Shown piece by piece: positions 16,393 through 24,939 of a stretch of 64,000 nt of DNA. This stretch comes from an uncultured Oscillospiraceae bacterium (lineage in GTDB: Bacteria > Bacillota > Clostridia > Oscillospirales > Oscillospiraceae). The DNA lies in contig CAKUED010000001.1 of the NCBI GenBank assembly GCA_934646005.1, positions 124,001 to 188,000 on the forward strand, given 5' to 3'. The notes below the pieces were generated by a model. That model saw nothing but the letters and a program-made list of their open reading frames with translations, made no database searches and was not told the origin of the DNA. The position numbers and the translations under genes are program-made. The first letter of the stretch is position 1. Each line of letters begins with the position of its first letter.

Positions 16393-17535
16393 ATGAAGGG
16401 CACGAGCCGGGGCAGGCGCAATTTGTTCCTGTTGGTCATTTTTGCGTCGCTGCTGGCGTTCGTCTGCTTTAATACCGAGCGCGCGCTGACGCTCTGGTCC
16501 GCCGTCCGCGCGGCGTTTTCGCCGGTTTTCCTCGGTTGTGTGCTGGCGTTCGTGATGAACGAGCTATTAAAGCCGCTCGAGCGCCTGTGGGACAGGCTGT
16601 TTGCGCCCAAGGTCAAGGCAAGGCGCGCCGTGTGCCTGCTTGTGAGCGTGCTCGTTACGCTGGGCGTGGTGGCGCTGGTCCTCCTCATCATCCTGCCGGA
16701 GCTGGTGCGCACGATGCGCACGCTCGTGAGCTACATCCCGCAGGCGGCGGAAAAAGCCCGCGCGTGGCTCGCGGCGGCGGACGCGTGGCTGGCGGAGCAG
16801 GGGATCGACCTGCCCACGCTGTCGGAGCAGCTTGGCGGGCTGATCTCCAAGGCGGCGGCGTTTTTGATGAAGCAGGGCGGCGCGCTGGTGAGTGCGACCG
16901 TTTCGGCGACGAGCTCGGTCGTGTCGGCGCTGGTGAACAGCCTCGTGGCGCTGACCGCCGCCGTGTATATTCTGGCGGATAAAGAACATCTGGGCGCGCA
17001 GGGCAGAAAAATTCTGTGCGCGCTGCTGCCGGAGCGGGCATTTGCGCGCACACAGCGCCTGCTGGCGCTCATCAATCAGACATTCTCCAGCTTTGTCTCC
17101 GGGCAGATGCTCGACGCAAGCATCCTCGGCGCGCTGTGCTTTTGCGGTATGAGCGTGCTGAAAATGCCGTATGCCGCGCCCATCAGCGTGCTCATCGCGT
17201 TTACGGCGCTTATCCCGATGTTTGGCTCGCTGCTCGGCACGGCGCTGGGCGCGTTCCTGATCCTGTTTGTCTCGCCCTTGCAGGCGGTCTGGTTCGTGGT
17301 ATTCATCGTCGTGCTCCAGCAGATCGACAACAACCTCATCTATCCCCGCGTGGTCGGAAAATCTGTGGGGTTGCCGGGGCTGTGGGTGCTCATCGCGGTC
17401 ACGGTCGGCGGCGGCATAGGCGGCGTTGCCGGGATGGTAGCGAGCGTGCCGACGTGCTCGGTGCTCTATACGCTCGTGCGCGAGGCGGTGGACCACAAAA
17501 ATGCCAAAAAAGCCGCCGCAGAAGAAGAAAACTAG
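16393..17535 (+). CDS. AI-2E-family (UPF0118) transporter
   Basis: 380 residues with eight or so hydrophobic helices and a soluble segment between helices 3 and 4, matching PF01594 proteins. The C-terminal PLQAVWFVVFIVVLQQIDNN segment is typical of the family. Members have been linked to autoinducer-2 export or to Na+/H+ antiport and cannot be separated by sequence alone. The ATG seven bases after GGAGG is chosen; a GTG six codons earlier overlaps the ribosome site. The protein is in the cytoplasmic membrane. Confidence 0.85.
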   Translation: MKGTSRGRRNLFLLVIFASLLAFVCFNTERALTLWSAVRAAFSPVFLGCVLAFVMNELLKPLERLWDRLFAPKVKARRAVCLLVSVLVTLGVVALVLLIILPELVRTMRTLVSYIPQAAEKARAWLAAADAWLAEQGIDLPTLSEQLGGLISKAAAFLMKQGGALVSATVSATSSVVSALVNSLVALTAAVYILADKEHLGAQGRKILCALLPERAFARTQRLLALINQTFSSFVSGQMLDASILGALCFCGMSVLKMPYAAPISVLIAFTALIPMFGSLLGTALGAFLILFVSPLQAVWFVVFIVVLQQIDNNLIYPRVVGKSVGLPGLWVLIAVTVGGGIGGVAGMVASVPTCSVLYTLVREAVDHKNAKKAAAEEEN

Positions 17536-17624
17536 AAAAAACTGCCACGCCGCAGGGCGTATGCTTTTGCCGCCCACGGCTCATGCTGAATAGAGAACGG
17601 CGATCGCCGGAAAGGAGCACTTAT

Positions 17625-18476
17625 ATGAAGAAAAAGAGATCCCGCGAGGCGCGGCTGCCGCAGATCCGGGAGGCTGCCCGCCGCCGCCCGGCGGTGTTCG
17701 CGGTGTATCTGGTGCTGCGGCTGATCGTGGTGGCGACGCTCGTTTCGTCGATCCTCCGCAAGGAGTATGAGAGCGCGTTCATCTGCCTGTTGGTGCTGGT
17801 GCTGTATATGCTGCCGTTTTTTATCCAGCAGAACTTCGGCATCGAGCTGCCGTCTACGCTGGAGATCATCATCCTGCTGTTTATTTTTGCGGCGGAGATC
17901 CTCGGCGAGCTGAACTGCTACTTCATCACCTTCCCGTACTGGGACACGATGCTCCACACGACGACGGGCTTTCTCTGTGCGGCGACGGGCTTTGCACTCA
18001 TCGACATCCTCAACCGCAACAGCCGCATCAAATTTACGCTCTCGCCGGTGTATGTGGCGCTGGTGGCGTTCTGCTTTTCGATGACGGTGGGCGTGCTGTG
18101 GGAGTTTTTTGAGTTCGGCGCGGACCGCCTGCTGCACTGGGATATGCAGAAGGATACCGTTGTGCACACCGTCACGTCCGTGATGCTCGACCCCACGAAC
18201 AAAAATATCCCCGTCACGATCAGCGGCATCGAGTCCGTGGTCGTAAACGGGCAGGAGCTGGGGCTGGGCGGGTATCTGGACATCGGGCTTTACGACACGA
18301 TGGAGGATCTGTTCGTCAATTTCATCGGCGCGGTGGTGTTCAGCGTGATCGGCTATTTCTACATCAAGCGCCGCGGCAAGGGCAGGATCGCCCGCGCGTT
18401 CATCCCCACCATCACCGACGCGCCCGAAGAGGCGGACACGCCGCCTGCGGAGAGTACGGAAGAGCCAGAGCCGTAA
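17625..18476 (+). CDS. DUF2238/YjdF-like membrane protein
   Basis: 283 residues. A basic N-terminus is followed by about six membrane helices. The HTTTGFLCAATGF and GVLWEFFEFG segments are hallmarks of YjdF/DUF2238 membrane proteins, and the acidic, proline-rich C-terminal tail is probably cytoplasmic. The function is unknown. The start follows AAAGGAG. It is 89 bp after the AI-2E-family gene on the same strand and could be cotranscribed. The gene ends at a strong bidirectional terminator. Confidence 0.7.
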   Translation: MKKKRSREARLPQIREAARRRPAVFAVYLVLRLIVVATLVSSILRKEYESAFICLLVLVLYMLPFFIQQNFGIELPSTLEIIILLFIFAAEILGELNCYFITFPYWDTMLHTTTGFLCAATGFALIDILNRNSRIKFTLSPVYVALVAFCFSMTVGVLWEFFEFGADRLLHWDMQKDTVVHTVTSVMLDPTNKNIPVTISGIESVVVNGQELGLGGYLDIGLYDTMEDLFVNFIGAVVFSVIGYFYIKRRGKGRIARAFIPTITDAPEEADTPPAESTEEPEP

Positions 18477-18514
18477 AAAACCCCGGCAGTTCACTGTGAA
18501 CTGCCGGGGTCTTT
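18475..18514. terminator. Bidirectional terminator
   Basis: CCCCGGCAGTTCA pairs with TGAACTGCCGGGG across CTG. A-rich bases on the left and TCTTT on the right allow it to serve both the membrane protein and the minus-strand sodium-pump genes. Confidence 0.9.
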
Positions 18515-18522
18515 GTGTAATT

Positions 18523-18654
18523 TCAGTCGTTATTGCCGAACTTGCGCAGGACGAGCATACACACGACGATCGTCGCCGTGACGATGAAAATGCCTGCCAT
18601 GCCCTTGCCCATGATGGGCAGCGTGCTCAGAAACGCTTCAACATTGATGTGCAT
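18523..18654 (-). CDS. OadG-related small subunit of a sodium pump
   Basis: A 43-residue protein too short for most gene finders: start ATG with GGAGGTCAC directly upstream, stop TGA. It has one membrane helix (GIFIVTATIVVCMLVLRKF) with a short basic end. Its place twelve bases downstream of the beta subunit of a Na+-translocating decarboxylase identifies it as the reduced OadG-like partner described for some anaerobes. It probably stabilises the membrane complex. No carboxyltransferase or biotin carrier is adjacent. Confidence 0.75.
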   Translation of the reverse strand: MHINVEAFLSTLPIMGKGMAGIFIVTATIVVCMLVLRKFGNND

Positions 18655-18666
18655 ATTGTGACCTCC

Positions 18667-19794
18667 TCAGCCCAGCAGATTCAGCAGCAGACCGCCCGCG
18701 ATGACGGACGCGATCTGCCCGGACACGTTCACGCCCGCCGCGTGCATCAGCAGGAAATTGTTCGGGTCTTCCTTCAGCCCCATCTTGTGCACCACGCGGG
18801 ATGACATCGGGAACGCCGAAATGCCCGCCGCGCCGATCATGGGGTTGATCTTCTTGCCCTGCGGCAGGAAGAGGTTGATGATCTTGGCGACGACCACGCC
18901 GCCGGCGGTGTCAAACACGAACGCGACCAGACCCAGCGCCAGAATGAGCAGCGTCTCCTTGGTGAGGAAATACTGTGCCTGCATCTTGGTAGCAATGGTG
19001 AGCCCCAAAAACAGCGTGATGAGGTTGGAAAGCACCTTCTGCGCTGTCTCCGACAGCGAGTCGAGCACACCGCACACGCGGATGAGGTTGCCGAACATCA
19101 AAAAGCCCACGAGCGCGACGCTGCGCGGCGAGACGATGCCCGTCACGACGGTGATGACGATGGGGAAGAGGATCTTTGCGAGCTTGGAGATGCTGCGCTG
19201 CTTATACGGCATACGGATCATCCGCTCCTGCCTGGTGGTGAGCAGGCGGATGACCGGCGGCTGCACCAGCGGCACGAGCGCCATGTAGGAATACGCTGCG
19301 ACCATGATCGCGCCGATATAGTTAGAGCCCAGGTAGTTCGCCACGAAAATGGACGTCGGACCGTCCGCCGCGCCGATGATGCCGATGGACGCGGCATCCT
19401 TGATGTCAAAGCCCAGCAGGGCGGCAAGACTGAACGTGAAGAAAATGCCGAACTGCGCCGCCGCGCCGAAGATCATCAGCTTGGGGTTCGTGAGCAGCGG
19501 CTCAAAGTCGATCATCGCGCCGATGCCGACGAACAGCAGCAGCGGGAACAGCTCATTGGCAATGCCCGCGCCGAACAGCACATCGATCGCGCCGACCTCG
19601 GCAACGCCGTCGTACACCTGCGTGACCGCGCCGGACAGCGGCAGGTTCACCAAAATCGCGCCGAAGCCCATCGGCAGCAGCAGCGAGGGTTCCATGTCCT
19701 TGCGGATCGCCAGATAGATGAGGATCGCGCCGATCAGCCACATCACGACCTGCTGCCAGGTCAGATTGAGGACGTTTGAAAACAGCTCTGTCAT
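18667..19794 (-). CDS. Na+-translocating decarboxylase beta subunit
   Basis: 375 residues with about ten membrane helices. The GIIGAADGPTSIFVAN segment holds the conserved Na+-site aspartate (Asp144), characteristic of OadB/GcdB/MmdB proteins. It couples carboxybiotin decarboxylation to Na+ export. GAGGTGC precedes the start. The small OadG-like gene follows. The alpha (carboxyltransferase) and biotin carrier subunits must be encoded elsewhere, so the substrate (oxaloacetate, glutaconyl-CoA, methylmalonyl-CoA) cannot be assigned. Confidence 0.93.
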   Translation of the reverse strand: MTELFSNVLNLTWQQVVMWLIGAILIYLAIRKDMEPSLLLPMGFGAILVNLPLSGAVTQVYDGVAEVGAIDVLFGAGIANELFPLLLFVGIGAMIDFEPLLTNPKLMIFGAAAQFGIFFTFSLAALLGFDIKDAASIGIIGAADGPTSIFVANYLGSNYIGAIMVAAYSYMALVPLVQPPVIRLLTTRQERMIRMPYKQRSISKLAKILFPIVITVVTGIVSPRSVALVGFLMFGNLIRVCGVLDSLSETAQKVLSNLITLFLGLTIATKMQAQYFLTKETLLILALGLVAFVFDTAGGVVVAKIINLFLPQGKKINPMIGAAGISAFPMSSRVVHKMGLKEDPNNFLLMHAAGVNVSGQIASVIAGGLLLNLLG

Positions 19795-19836
19795 AAAAGC
19801 ACCTCTGTTTGGAAATTGGGTAAAATGACCGAAGTC

Positions 19837-19866
19837 AGTGTATCACAGCATCCCTGTAAATGGCAA
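19837..19866 (-). promoter_or_regulatory. Promoter of the Na+-pump genes
   Basis: TTGCCA and TACACT on the minus strand, 18 bp apart, about 45 bases upstream of the beta-subunit start. Confidence 0.6.
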
Positions 19867-19898
19867 GTAAAATCTATGTAAAATCGAGCGCATAAAAA

Positions 19899-19924
19899 AG
19901 AGGCAGCCCGCATGGGCTGCCTCT
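19899..19924 (-). terminator. Terminator distal to the rplJ-rplL transcript
   Basis: Read on the minus strand, AGAGGCAGCCC-ATGC-GGGCTGCCTCT is followed by TTTTTT. Its stem is almost identical to that of the terminator at 20158; the two flank the multi-hairpin element. Confidence 0.85.
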
Positions 19925-20130
19925 GAGCGTGTCAAAAAAGTATTTTTGACACGCTCTCAAACGAAAACCGCTTCGCTGGGTTTTCGTTTGAACAGGATTG
20001 CACCCTGCTGCGCGCATAAATTTTGCGCGAGCGCAAAATTTCCACACTTGCAGGGTGTAGTGTGTTTTGCCCGACGTACACGCCGCCGGGCAAAACGATT
20101 TGAATCACTTTCGCCGCTGCGGCGGCGAAA
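19925..20130. repeat. Five-hairpin non-coding element
   Basis: Five inverted repeats stand almost end to end: GAGCGTGTCAAAAA...TTTTTGACACGCTC; TCAAACGAAAACC...GGTTTTCGTTTGA; CACCCTGC...GCAGGGTG with an inner AAATTTTGCGC/GCGCAAAATTT; GTTTTGCCCG...CGGGCAAAAC; TTTCGCCGC...GCGGCGAAA. No coding frame is supported. A partial copy exists near 9050. Confidence 0.8.
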
Positions 20131-20157
20131 CTCTGCGAGGCTTTTCGACAAAATGAA

Positions 20158-20185
20158 ATGAGGCAGCCCGAATGGGCTGCCTCAT
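20158..20185 (-). terminator. Terminator of rplL
   Basis: ATGAGGCAGCCC pairs with GGGCTGCCTCAT; on the minus strand the tail is TTCATTTTG. The hairpin is followed on the plus side by TTTT as well. Confidence 0.8.
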
Positions 20186-20200
20186 TTTGAAGAATCTGAA

Positions 20201-20572
20201 TTACTTCAGCTCGGCCTCGGCGCCGGCTTCCTTCAGCTCGGCAACGATCTTCTCGGCCTCGTCCTTGGAGACGGCTTCCTTCAGAGTCTTGGGAGCGCCA
20301 TCGACGAGCTCCTTCGCTTCCTTCAGACCCAGACCGGTCAGGCCGCGGACGACCTTGATGACAGCGATCTTGTTGGCACCGGCGGACTTCAGCACGACGT
20401 CGAACTCGGTCTTTTCTTCAGCAGCCTCAGCAGCACCGGCAGCGGGAGCGGCAACAGCGGCAGCAGCGGCGGAAACGCCGAACGTATCCTCCAGAGCATG
20501 AACCAGCTCAGCCAGTTCCAGAACGGACAAACCCTTAACTTCTTCAATCAGAGCAGCGATCTTTTCAGACAT
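20201..20572 (-). CDS. rplL: 50S ribosomal protein L7/L12
   Basis: 123 residues, the standard length. It has an N-terminal dimerisation helix, an alanine-rich flexible hinge (about 38-55), and the C-terminal factor-binding domain with [20 protein letters not shown]. It forms the ribosomal stalk and contacts EF-G, EF-Tu and release factors. AGGAGGATATT precedes the start. It is the last gene of the ribosomal cluster; rpoB does not follow, which is unusual. Confidence 0.98.
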   Translation of the reverse strand: MSEKIAALIEEVKGLSVLELAELVHALEDTFGVSAAAAAVAAPAAGAAEAAEEKTEFDVVLKSAGANKIAVIKVVRGLTGLGLKEAKELVDGAPKTLKEAVSKDEAEKIVAELKEAGAEAELK

Positions 20573-20607
20573 TGTAATATCCTCCTAATGTAAGTGTTAT
20601 TGAAAAA

Positions 20608-21132
20608 TTACTCTGCGGCGGCTTCCGCAGCGGGACCTTCCTTCTGGATACGGATCTGATCCAGAACGAATGCGAGGGAAGAGATCGGCGCGAGGAACGT
20701 GCCGAGGACCTGCGCGATGAGAGCGTCCTTGCCGGGCAGCTCGCCGAAGCCCTGAAGCTGCTCGATGCTCATCACGGTGCCTTCAACAAGACCGCCCTTG
20801 ATGCGAACGACGTTCTTGTTCTTCTTGGAAAACTCGCAGACGACGCGGGCGGGTGCGATCGGGTCGCCGGTGGTGCTGGCCATGGCAGTCGTGCCGTTAA
20901 GCAGCTCGTCAAACTGAGTGTAGCCGACCTTGTTGGCGGCAAATCTCGTCAGCGTGTTCTTAACGACACTATACTCCACGCCTGCTTCCCGGAAACGGTT
21001 ACGCAGCTCGGTATCCTGCGCGACGGTGATCCCCTTATAGTCAACAAACACGGCAGAGCTTGCGGCCTGCAGCTTGTCAGCCAGAGCGTCAACGATCGCC
21101 TTTTTGCTTTCCAGTACCTTTGCGTTGGGCAT
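20608..21132 (-). CDS. rplJ: 50S ribosomal protein L10
   Basis: 174 residues. The start MPNAKVLESKK is typical and sits behind GGAGGTGACACTA. L10 anchors the L7/L12 dimers to the ribosome. Its mRNA leader carries the L10 autoregulatory structure and an attenuator-like hairpin immediately upstream, so excess L10(L12)4 complex is expected to repress both genes. A longer open frame upstream runs into this leader and is rejected. Confidence 0.97.
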   Translation of the reverse strand: MPNAKVLESKKAIVDALADKLQAASSAVFVDYKGITVAQDTELRNRFREAGVEYSVVKNTLTRFAANKVGYTQFDELLNGTTAMASTTGDPIAPARVVCEFSKKNKNVVRIKGGLVEGTVMSIEQLQGFGELPGKDALIAQVLGTFLAPISSLAFVLDQIRIQKEGPAAEAAAE

Positions 21133-21153
21133 TAGTGTCACCTCCGAAAAATA

Positions 21154-21262
21154 AAGTGTCCTCATGCCGAAAGACATGAGGACACGAAATGTTTCCATTC
21201 AGCGTAACCTCGGCAGGATGGGTGACCCATTACGGCAAAATGCCTCCTGCTGTCTCTGGCAG
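21154..21262 (-). ncRNA. Ribosomal protein L10 leader with attenuator hairpin
   Basis: On the minus strand the leader begins with CCAGAGACAGCAGG, the core of the bacterial L10-leader family. It ends with a long stem GTGTCCTCATG...CATGAGGACAC followed by TTTATTTTT, which reads as an intrinsic terminator before the rplJ ribosome site. Binding of L10 is expected to shift folding and reduce read-through. Confidence 0.85.
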
Positions 21263-21269
21263 CCAGACT

Positions 21270-21297
21270 ATTATAGCAGATGCGCCCGGAATGTCAA
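21270..21297 (-). promoter_or_regulatory. Internal promoter for rplJ-rplL
   Basis: TTGACA and TATAAT on the minus strand with a 16-bp spacer, directly upstream of the L10 leader. Confidence 0.9.
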
Positions 21298-21331
21298 GCG
21301 CAAAATGCTGTTTTTGAAGAAAAATGCGGCC

Positions 21332-22021
21332 TTAGAACTTCGCAGTGGAGACCTTCACGCCGGGGCCCATCGTGGAAGCCAGCGTGCAGCTGCGGACGTA
21401 CTGACCCTTGGCAGCCGCGGGCTTTGCCTTGATAACGGCGCCCATGAGGGCGTTGAAGTTCTCGACCAGCTTTTCCACACCGAACGACGCCTTGCCGATC
21501 GGGCAGTGGATGATGTTGGTCTTGTCGAGACGGTACTCGATCTTACCGGCTTTGATCTCCTTGACGGCAGCTTCGACGTTGGGCGTCACAGTGCCGGCCT
21601 TGGGGGAGGGCATGAGACCCTTCGGGCCGAGGACCTTACCGAGACGACCGACAACACCCATCATATCGGGCGTGGCGACGACGACGTCAAAGTCAAACCA
21701 GTTTTCCTTCGTGATCTTTTCGACCAGATCCATGCCGCCTGCGTAATCCGCACCGGCAGCCTTCGCTTCGTCGAGCTTCGCGTCCTTGGCGAACACGAGG
21801 ACCTTGCGGGTCTTGCCCGTGCCGTTCGGCAGGACGATCGCGCCGCGGACCTGCTGGTCAGCATGACGGGAGTCAACGCCGAGCTTGATGTGGATCTCAA
21901 CGGTCTCGTCGAACTTTGCCTTGGCGGACTTGACGACCAGATCCATCGCGTCGGCGACTTCGTACTGCATACTCTTATCGATCAGCTTGGCGCTGTCAAC
22001 ATATTTTTTACCCTTGAACAA
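21332..22021 (-). CDS. rplA: 50S ribosomal protein L1
   Basis: 229 residues, the normal length. It begins [15 protein letters not shown] and contains the L1 signature near [19 protein letters not shown]. It binds the L1 stalk of 23S rRNA and, in many bacteria, represses the rplK-rplA message. The gene follows rplK on the same strand and precedes the internal promoter of rplJ. Ribosome site AGGAGGATATT. Confidence 0.98.
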   Translation of the reverse strand: MFKGKKYVDSAKLIDKSMQYEVADAMDLVVKSAKAKFDETVEIHIKLGVDSRHADQQVRGAIVLPNGTGKTRKVLVFAKDAKLDEAKAAGADYAGGMDLVEKITKENWFDFDVVVATPDMMGVVGRLGKVLGPKGLMPSPKAGTVTPNVEAAVKEIKAGKIEYRLDKTNIIHCPIGKASFGVEKLVENFNALMGAVIKAKPAAAKGQYVRSCTLASTMGPGVKVSTAKF

Positions 22022-22109
22022 TGTAATATCCTCCTTAGTGGTGATTCGGAAAAGTTCCTCCCACGTTGTTATGAGGCTCGGCAGTTTGCCGATGCACCTC
22101 GGTCAGTTT

Positions 22110-22535
22110 TTAGTCGGCAACGACGATGCCCATGCTGCGGCAGGTGCCTGCAACCTGGCTCATCGCGGCTTCGATGGTGTTGGCGGTCAGATCGGGCATC
22201 TTCTTTTCCGCGATCTCCTTGACCTGCGCCTTGGTGATGGTAGCGACCTTGTCCTTGTTGGGCACGCCGGAACCCTTTTCAATGCCCAGAGCCTTCAGAA
22301 TGAGGGTCGGGGTCGGGGGCGTCTTGGTGATGAAGGAGAAGCTGCGGTCGGCATAGACCGTGATGATGACGGGGATCTTAAAGCCAGCCTGATCCTTGGT
22401 GCGCTCGTTAAATTCCTTGATGAACTGCGAGATGTTCACGCCGTGCTGACCGAGAGCCGGACCGACAGGGGGCGAAGCGGTCGCTTTTGCCGCGGGGATC
22501 TGCAGTTTGATATAACCGGTTACTTTCTGTGCCAT
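22110..22535 (-). CDS. rplK: 50S ribosomal protein L11
   Basis: 141 residues from [18 protein letters not shown]; the ATG follows AGGAGGTGCTTATC. The [14 protein letters not shown] segment is the family signature. L11 binds the GTPase-associated centre of 23S rRNA and takes part in stringent signalling. It lies between nusG and rplA, the standard bacterial order. Confidence 0.98.
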   Translation of the reverse strand: MAQKVTGYIKLQIPAAKATASPPVGPALGQHGVNISQFIKEFNERTKDQAGFKIPVIITVYADRSFSFITKTPPTPTLILKALGIEKGSGVPNKDKVATITKAQVKEIAEKKMPDLTANTIEAAMSQVAGTCRSMGIVVAD

Positions 22536-22628
22536 GATAAGCACCTCCTGAATGATAAGTGGTGATACGCGCGCGGCGCGTATTTTTGGCGGGGCAAGCC
22601 CCTCCCACGTTCTGCTGCGGAGCGGTTT

Positions 22629-23153
22629 TTACGGGGTCACGACTTCGACCTGATCCAGCTCCAGCTCCACAGGCGTTTCGCGTCCGAACATGGAAACAAT
22701 GACGCGAACCTTGTTTTTTTCGACGTCCAGCATATCGACTACGCCGATAAAGGACGCCAGAGGACCATCGGTGACCTTGACGGTATCGCCCTCGGCATAG
22801 CTGACGACGATCTCGTGCTTTTCAACGCCAAGCTGCCGGACCTCTTCCTCGGTGAGCGGCGTGGGCTTCGTGCCCGAGCCGACAAAGCCGGTGACACCGC
22901 GGATATTCTTGATGATGTACCACGCCTCGTCGGTCATAATCATCTTCACCAGCACATAACCGGGGAACACCTTGCGGTCGTAGGTTTTCGGACCGTTGTC
23001 CGTGATCTCGGTGACCGTTTCCATCGGGATGGAAACGACGTGGATCAGGTCCTGCAGGTGACGGGTCTCGATCGTTTTTTCCAGAGTCGCCCGGACGGTA
23101 TTTTCATAGCCGGAATAGGTATGGACAACATACCATTTTGCTTCATCCGCCAT
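22629..23153 (-). CDS. nusG: Transcription termination/antitermination factor NusG
   Basis: 174 residues. The NGN domain begins AKWYVVHTYSGYENTV, and the C-terminal KOW domain has DTVKVTDGPLASFIG. It binds RNA polymerase and modulates pausing, and it couples to Rho or S10. The gene is nine bases downstream of secE, the conserved arrangement. Confidence 0.98.
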   Translation of the reverse strand: MADEAKWYVVHTYSGYENTVRATLEKTIETRHLQDLIHVVSIPMETVTEITDNGPKTYDRKVFPGYVLVKMIMTDEAWYIIKNIRGVTGFVGSGTKPTPLTEEEVRQLGVEKHEIVVSYAEGDTVKVTDGPLASFIGVVDMLDVEKNKVRVIVSMFGRETPVELELDQVEVVTP

Positions 23154-23162
23154 GATGATACC

Positions 23163-23384
23163 TTAACCCTTGATGAGGGTAATGATGCCGTTTACGATCG
23201 CGTTGCCGGCAAAGTCAAAAACCCAAATAAAGATGCCCACGATCACAACGCACACAATAACGATGAGCGTGTTGTTGAGGATCTGGCGCTTGCTCGGCCA
23301 AACGACCTTTTTCAGCTCGCTCTTCATTTCGCGGAACCAGCGAGCCAGCCGGGCAAAGAATTTACCTTTTTTTGCTTCAGCCAT
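23163..23384 (-). CDS. secE: Preprotein translocase subunit SecE
   Basis: 73 residues with one C-terminal membrane helix (ILNNTLIVIVCVVIVGIFIW) preceded by the conserved amphipathic helix FREMKSELKKVVWPSK. It clamps SecY in the membrane. The ATG with AAAGGG eight bases upstream is preferred over a GTG three codons earlier. It stands between rpmG and nusG, the canonical order. Confidence 0.96.
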   Translation of the reverse strand: MAEAKKGKFFARLARWFREMKSELKKVVWPSKRQILNNTLIVIVCVVIVGIFIWVFDFAGNAIVNGIITLIKG

Positions 23385-23420
23385 GTTGTTCACCCTTTCT
23401 GCAATGCGGTCAGCACTGCG

Positions 23421-23570
23421 TTACTTCGTCTCGCTGTGGACAGTATGCTTCTTGCAGAATCTGCAATACTTCTTCATCTCGAGACGGTCGGGGTCGTTCT
23501 TCTTGTTTTTCATGGTGTTGTAGTTTCTCTGCTTGCATTCGTTGCATCTGAGTGTGATCTTTACGCGCAT
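23421..23570 (-). CDS. rpmG: 50S ribosomal protein L33
   Basis: 49 residues, [17 protein letters not shown] at the start. Two CxxC pairs (CNEC and CRFC) form the zinc-binding version. AGGAGGTGCC precedes the ATG. It heads the rpmG-secE-nusG-rplK-rplA transcript from a promoter about 140 bases upstream. The zinc-containing form is expected under zinc sufficiency; any zinc-free paralogue would lie elsewhere. Confidence 0.96.
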   Translation of the reverse strand: MRVKITLRCNECKQRNYNTMKNKKNDPDRLEMKKYCRFCKKHTVHSETK

Positions 23571-23705
23571 TTCTCGGCACCTCCTTAAATCTTGCCTCCC
23601 TGCATGACCGCGCCTCTTGAAAATTTTAGGCAGCGCCGGAACTACTTACGGCGCTTTCGCGGCTGAAAATGGGCGCAATGAACCCCCAAAATCGCAGGTG
23701 CGGAT

Positions 23706-23734
23706 ATTTTACCACACGAGGACGAGCAGGTCAA
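23706..23734 (-). promoter_or_regulatory. Promoter of the rpmG-secE-nusG-rplKA operon
   Basis: TTGACC and TAAAAT on the minus strand, spaced by 17 bp. The 130-base leader before rpmG has a GCGCCGG.../TACGGCGC inverted segment. Confidence 0.75.
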
Positions 23735-23833
23735 CACGTATTTTACATTTTTTTTAAAGATTTTTGCCGCGCGTTGCGTTTTTAGCGCCGCTGTGATAGA
23801 ATACGGCGGAAAACAGGAAGCGGAGGGGCGGAT

Positions 23834-24256
23834 ATGAAGGTTCTGGCGATCGACTACGGCGACGCGCGCACAGGCATTGCCATCTCGGACTATACGGGGC
23901 TGCTCGTCGGCACGACGGACGTGATCCACAGCCGGAAGCCCGACGTGACGGCGCGCGAGATCGCGCGCCTGACGCGGGAGCACGGCGCGCAGCGTCTTGT
24001 GATGGGCTTTCCGCGCAACATGGACGGCACGGAAGGACCGCGCGCGGCGCTTTACCGCGCCTTTGCCGCGCAGGTCGAAGCGGAGACCGGCATGCCGGTC
24101 GTTTTATGGGACGAGCGCCGCACGACCGTGGAGGCGCACCAGATCTTATCTGACTGCAACTACCACGGTAAAAAGCGCAAAAATACCGTGGATGCCGTGG
24201 CGGCGTCGCTGATTCTGGAAGGGTATCTTTCCTATTTGAGGTTACAAAAGGAGTAA
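23834..24256 (+). CDS. ruvX: Holliday-junction resolvase-like protein RuvX/YqgF
   Basis: 140 residues. The RNase-H-like fold begins MKVLAIDYGDARTG with catalytic Asp7, GFPRNMDGTEG is the central motif and WDERRTT supplies the second acidic site. YqgF family members act in 16S rRNA end maturation or as putative resolvases. The gene is four bases upstream of the DUF2461 gene, hence cotranscribed. GAAGCGGAGGGGC provides the ribosome site. Confidence 0.95.
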   Translation: MKVLAIDYGDARTGIAISDYTGLLVGTTDVIHSRKPDVTAREIARLTREHGAQRLVMGFPRNMDGTEGPRAALYRAFAAQVEAETGMPVVLWDERRTTVEAHQILSDCNYHGKKRKNTVDAVAASLILEGYLSYLRLQKE

Positions 24257-24260
24257 ATTC

Positions 24261-24923
24261 ATGTTTACCGGCTTTTCCGATGCAACGGCGGATATGTTCT
24301 GGGACATCCGCTTCAATAACGACCGCGAATGGTTTCACACGCAGAAGGCGCGCTTTGACCAGACCGTCATGCAGCCGGTCAAGGCGCTCTCCGGCGACCT
24401 GTTCGACTGGTTCAGCACGCAATACCCGCAGCTTCACCTGAATCTGCACATCTCGCGCATTTACCGCGACGCGCGCCGCCTGTTCGGGCGCGGACCGCTG
24501 AAGGATCACATCTGGTTCTCGTTCCAGAATCAGGTGGAGGGCTACGCCGAAGCGCCGTGCTTCTGGTTTGAGGTCGGCTGCGAGGGCTATGCCTACGGGC
24601 TCGGCTACTGGATGATCCCGGCGGACGCCGCGCGCTACCGCCGCGAGATCGACCGCGATCCGCAGGCGATGCAAAAGCGCATCCGCCGCTTTGACGCGCA
24701 GCAGACGTTCCGTCTGGAGGGCGACAGCTACGCACGCGCCAAGGGGCACGCGGACGACGCGCTCGACGTGTGGTACAATAAGCGCTGGCTGGGGCTGACG
24801 TGCCGCCGCGCCTACGATCCGCTGTGCACCACGCCGGAGCTGCTCACGCTCGTGCGCGACGGGTTCGAGTTCTTGATGCCGTATTATCAGTTTGCCGACC
24901 ACATCTATCGGTCAGCAGAATAG
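24261..24923 (+). CDS. DUF2461-family protein
   Basis: 220 residues. The N-terminal FSDATADMFWDIRFNNDREW and the IYRDARRLFGRGPLKDHIWF segment are typical of DUF2461 (TIGR02453) proteins. No enzyme activity is established and no membrane segment is present. It is in an operon with ruvX and is closed by a perfect-stem terminator. The function is unknown. Confidence 0.85.
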   Translation: MFTGFSDATADMFWDIRFNNDREWFHTQKARFDQTVMQPVKALSGDLFDWFSTQYPQLHLNLHISRIYRDARRLFGRGPLKDHIWFSFQNQVEGYAEAPCFWFEVGCEGYAYGLGYWMIPADAARYRREIDRDPQAMQKRIRRFDAQQTFRLEGDSYARAKGHADDALDVWYNKRWLGLTCRRAYDPLCTTPELLTLVRDGFEFLMPYYQFADHIYRSAE

Positions 24924-24939
24924 AGGCAGTGCAGAAATT

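Noticed and set aside
17016..17624. Long N-terminal extension of the DUF2238-like protein
   Set aside because: That stretch is an out-of-phase shadow of the AI-2E-family gene; AAAGGAG and ATG at 17625 mark the real start.
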